The notes under the pieces: model-generated
Database searches by the model: none
The model's input: the letters and a program-made list of their open reading frames with translations, nothing else
Told to the model about the DNA's origin: nothing
Source: Lepidonotus clava
Lineage: Eukaryota > Annelida > Polychaeta > Phyllodocida > Polynoidae
NCBI GenBank assembly: GCA_936440205.1
Contig: OW387148.1
Location: 39,963,003-40,027,002, forward strand
Length of the DNA stretch: 64,000 nt
Reading direction: 5' to 3'
Part shown: positions 62,930-64,000 of the stretch, in pieces
Position numbering within the stretch: the stretch's first letter is position 1
Layout: each line of letters starts with the position of its first letter
Made by a program: the position numbers and the translations under genes

Positions 62930-64000
62930 GTGTCATTTTTTAAGTGTACAGACGGAACCTAGTGCCATCCCAGTGCAAGTGTATTCTTCTGCCAACTAAG
63001 GTCCAAACCATCACAAAGACTATGTCTGGATTCCATGCCAACATGCACATATGTTAGTCTTTTTGTAAGTGCACTTGTGTCATTGTGTATGTGTCACTTT
63101 GTAAGTGTTAATGTCATTTTGTAAGCATACATGACATCAGAACCCAGTGCAATCCTAGCGCAAATGTATTCCTTTGCCAACACAGATCCAAATCTGCAAA
63201 ATGACTATTATATCTAGTTTTCATGCCAACATAGATTCGTTAGCTTTTTTGTAAGTGCATTTGTGTTATTGTGTATGTGATTTTTAGTAAGTGCAAATTT
63301 ATTTTTGTAAGCATACATGCCATTGGAACTCAGTGCAAGTGCATTCTTTTGCCACCACAGACCCAAATGGGCAAAAGGACTTGTATATCTGGATGCCATG
63401 CCAACATGGATACATTAGCTTTTTTGTTATTGCATTTGTGTCATTATGTATGTGCCATTTAGTCAGTTTAAATGTCTTTTTATGAGAATACATGGCATTG
63501 GAACCTAGTGCAACCCCAGTGCAACCCCAGTGCAACCCCAGTGCAACCCCAGTGCAGATGTATTCTGCTGCCAACACAGACCCAAACTGGCAGAAAGTGG
63601 GTACCATGCCAGCAGCCTCCAGCTATGGTGTTTCTGTTTCTGTAAGCATACATGTGTCATTTTTTAAGTGTGCATGCCATTGGAACCCAGTGCAACCCCA
63701 GTGCAAATGTATTCTTCGGCCAACACAGATCCAAATAGGCAAAAGGACTAGTATATCTGAATGCCATGCCAGCAGACTCCGAGTTTATTTTGTCTGTTTC
63801 TCTGTAAGCATATATTTGTCATTCTGTAAGTGTACATGCCATTTTGTAAGCATACATGTATGCTAATGGAGCCCAGTGCAACCCCAGTAAAAATGTATTC
63901 TTCCACTAACCCAGGTCTGAACTATATCTGGATGCCAAGCCGGCAGGCTCCATCGTCCACTCCCGCCGCCTCTTCCTGCTTCTGCCGTCACCAAATGGTT
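62930..64000. repeat. satellite-like array, period about 185 bases, open at right edge
   Basis: Units are marked by ggaacccagtgcaa-type sequence near 62,957, 63,141, 63,327, 63,500, 63,685 and 63,873 (spacing 173-188). Each holds gccaacacagatccaaa, atatctggatgccatgccaa and ttttgtaagcatacatgcca. In the fourth unit the 11-base gtgcaacccca is expanded to four copies at 63,508-63,551. The array continues beyond the window. Confidence 0.88.

Overview
This window reads as gene-poor nuclear DNA from an animal, most likely a marine invertebrate. The evidence is the mix of low-copy AT-rich sequence, tRNA-derived SINEs, many small foldback elements, several satellites and a tyrosine-recombinase retrotransposon. 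The phylum cannot be fixed from the sequence alone. No host protein-coding gene, rRNA gene or intact tRNA gene was recognised. All of it was read by eye, so element boundaries are approximate unless terminal repeats define them.

The only clear protein-coding unit is a Ngaro-like (DIRS-order) retrotransposon on the minus strand at about 11,628-16,651. It has a Gag-like frame, a reverse transcriptase/RNase H frame and a tyrosine recombinase frame, framed by split direct repeats in the order A1-genes-B1-A2-B2. The two 187-base A repeats are identical, so the insertion looks young, and the element looks whole.

Layout. 0-9 kb: SINEs, a CpG-rich promoter-like block at 3.2-3.66 kb and the first foldback elements. 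9.2-11.06 kb: a degenerate G-rich tandem field with three insertions. 11.6-16.65 kb: the retrotransposon. 17.2-19.3 kb: a degenerate satellite rich in TGACTCA. 20.06-20.96 kb: a tandem of about 200-base units. 23.4-24.1 kb: a single-copy island with homeodomain- and POU-type motifs. 26.2-28.9 kb: a 78-base minisatellite, then a 1.7-kb array of CTCACAGACCCC. 29.1-35.4 kb: 163- and 185-base tandem arrays, a second regulatory-looking island and an element with an amplified end. 35.7-60 kb: dense MITE-like elements, some joined end to end at a shared TTAA, plus dispersed elements made of about 30-base subrepeats. 59.7-64 kb: a tandem family rich in TGACCTTT, a CA microsatellite and a 185-base satellite that runs off the right edge.

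The most notable points are the young split-repeat retrotransposon, the chains of TTAA-bounded elements that share termini but not cores, the terminally inverted elements built of about 30-base subrepeats, and two arrays carrying many copies of known transcription-factor motifs. No transposase that could move the small elements is present in the window.
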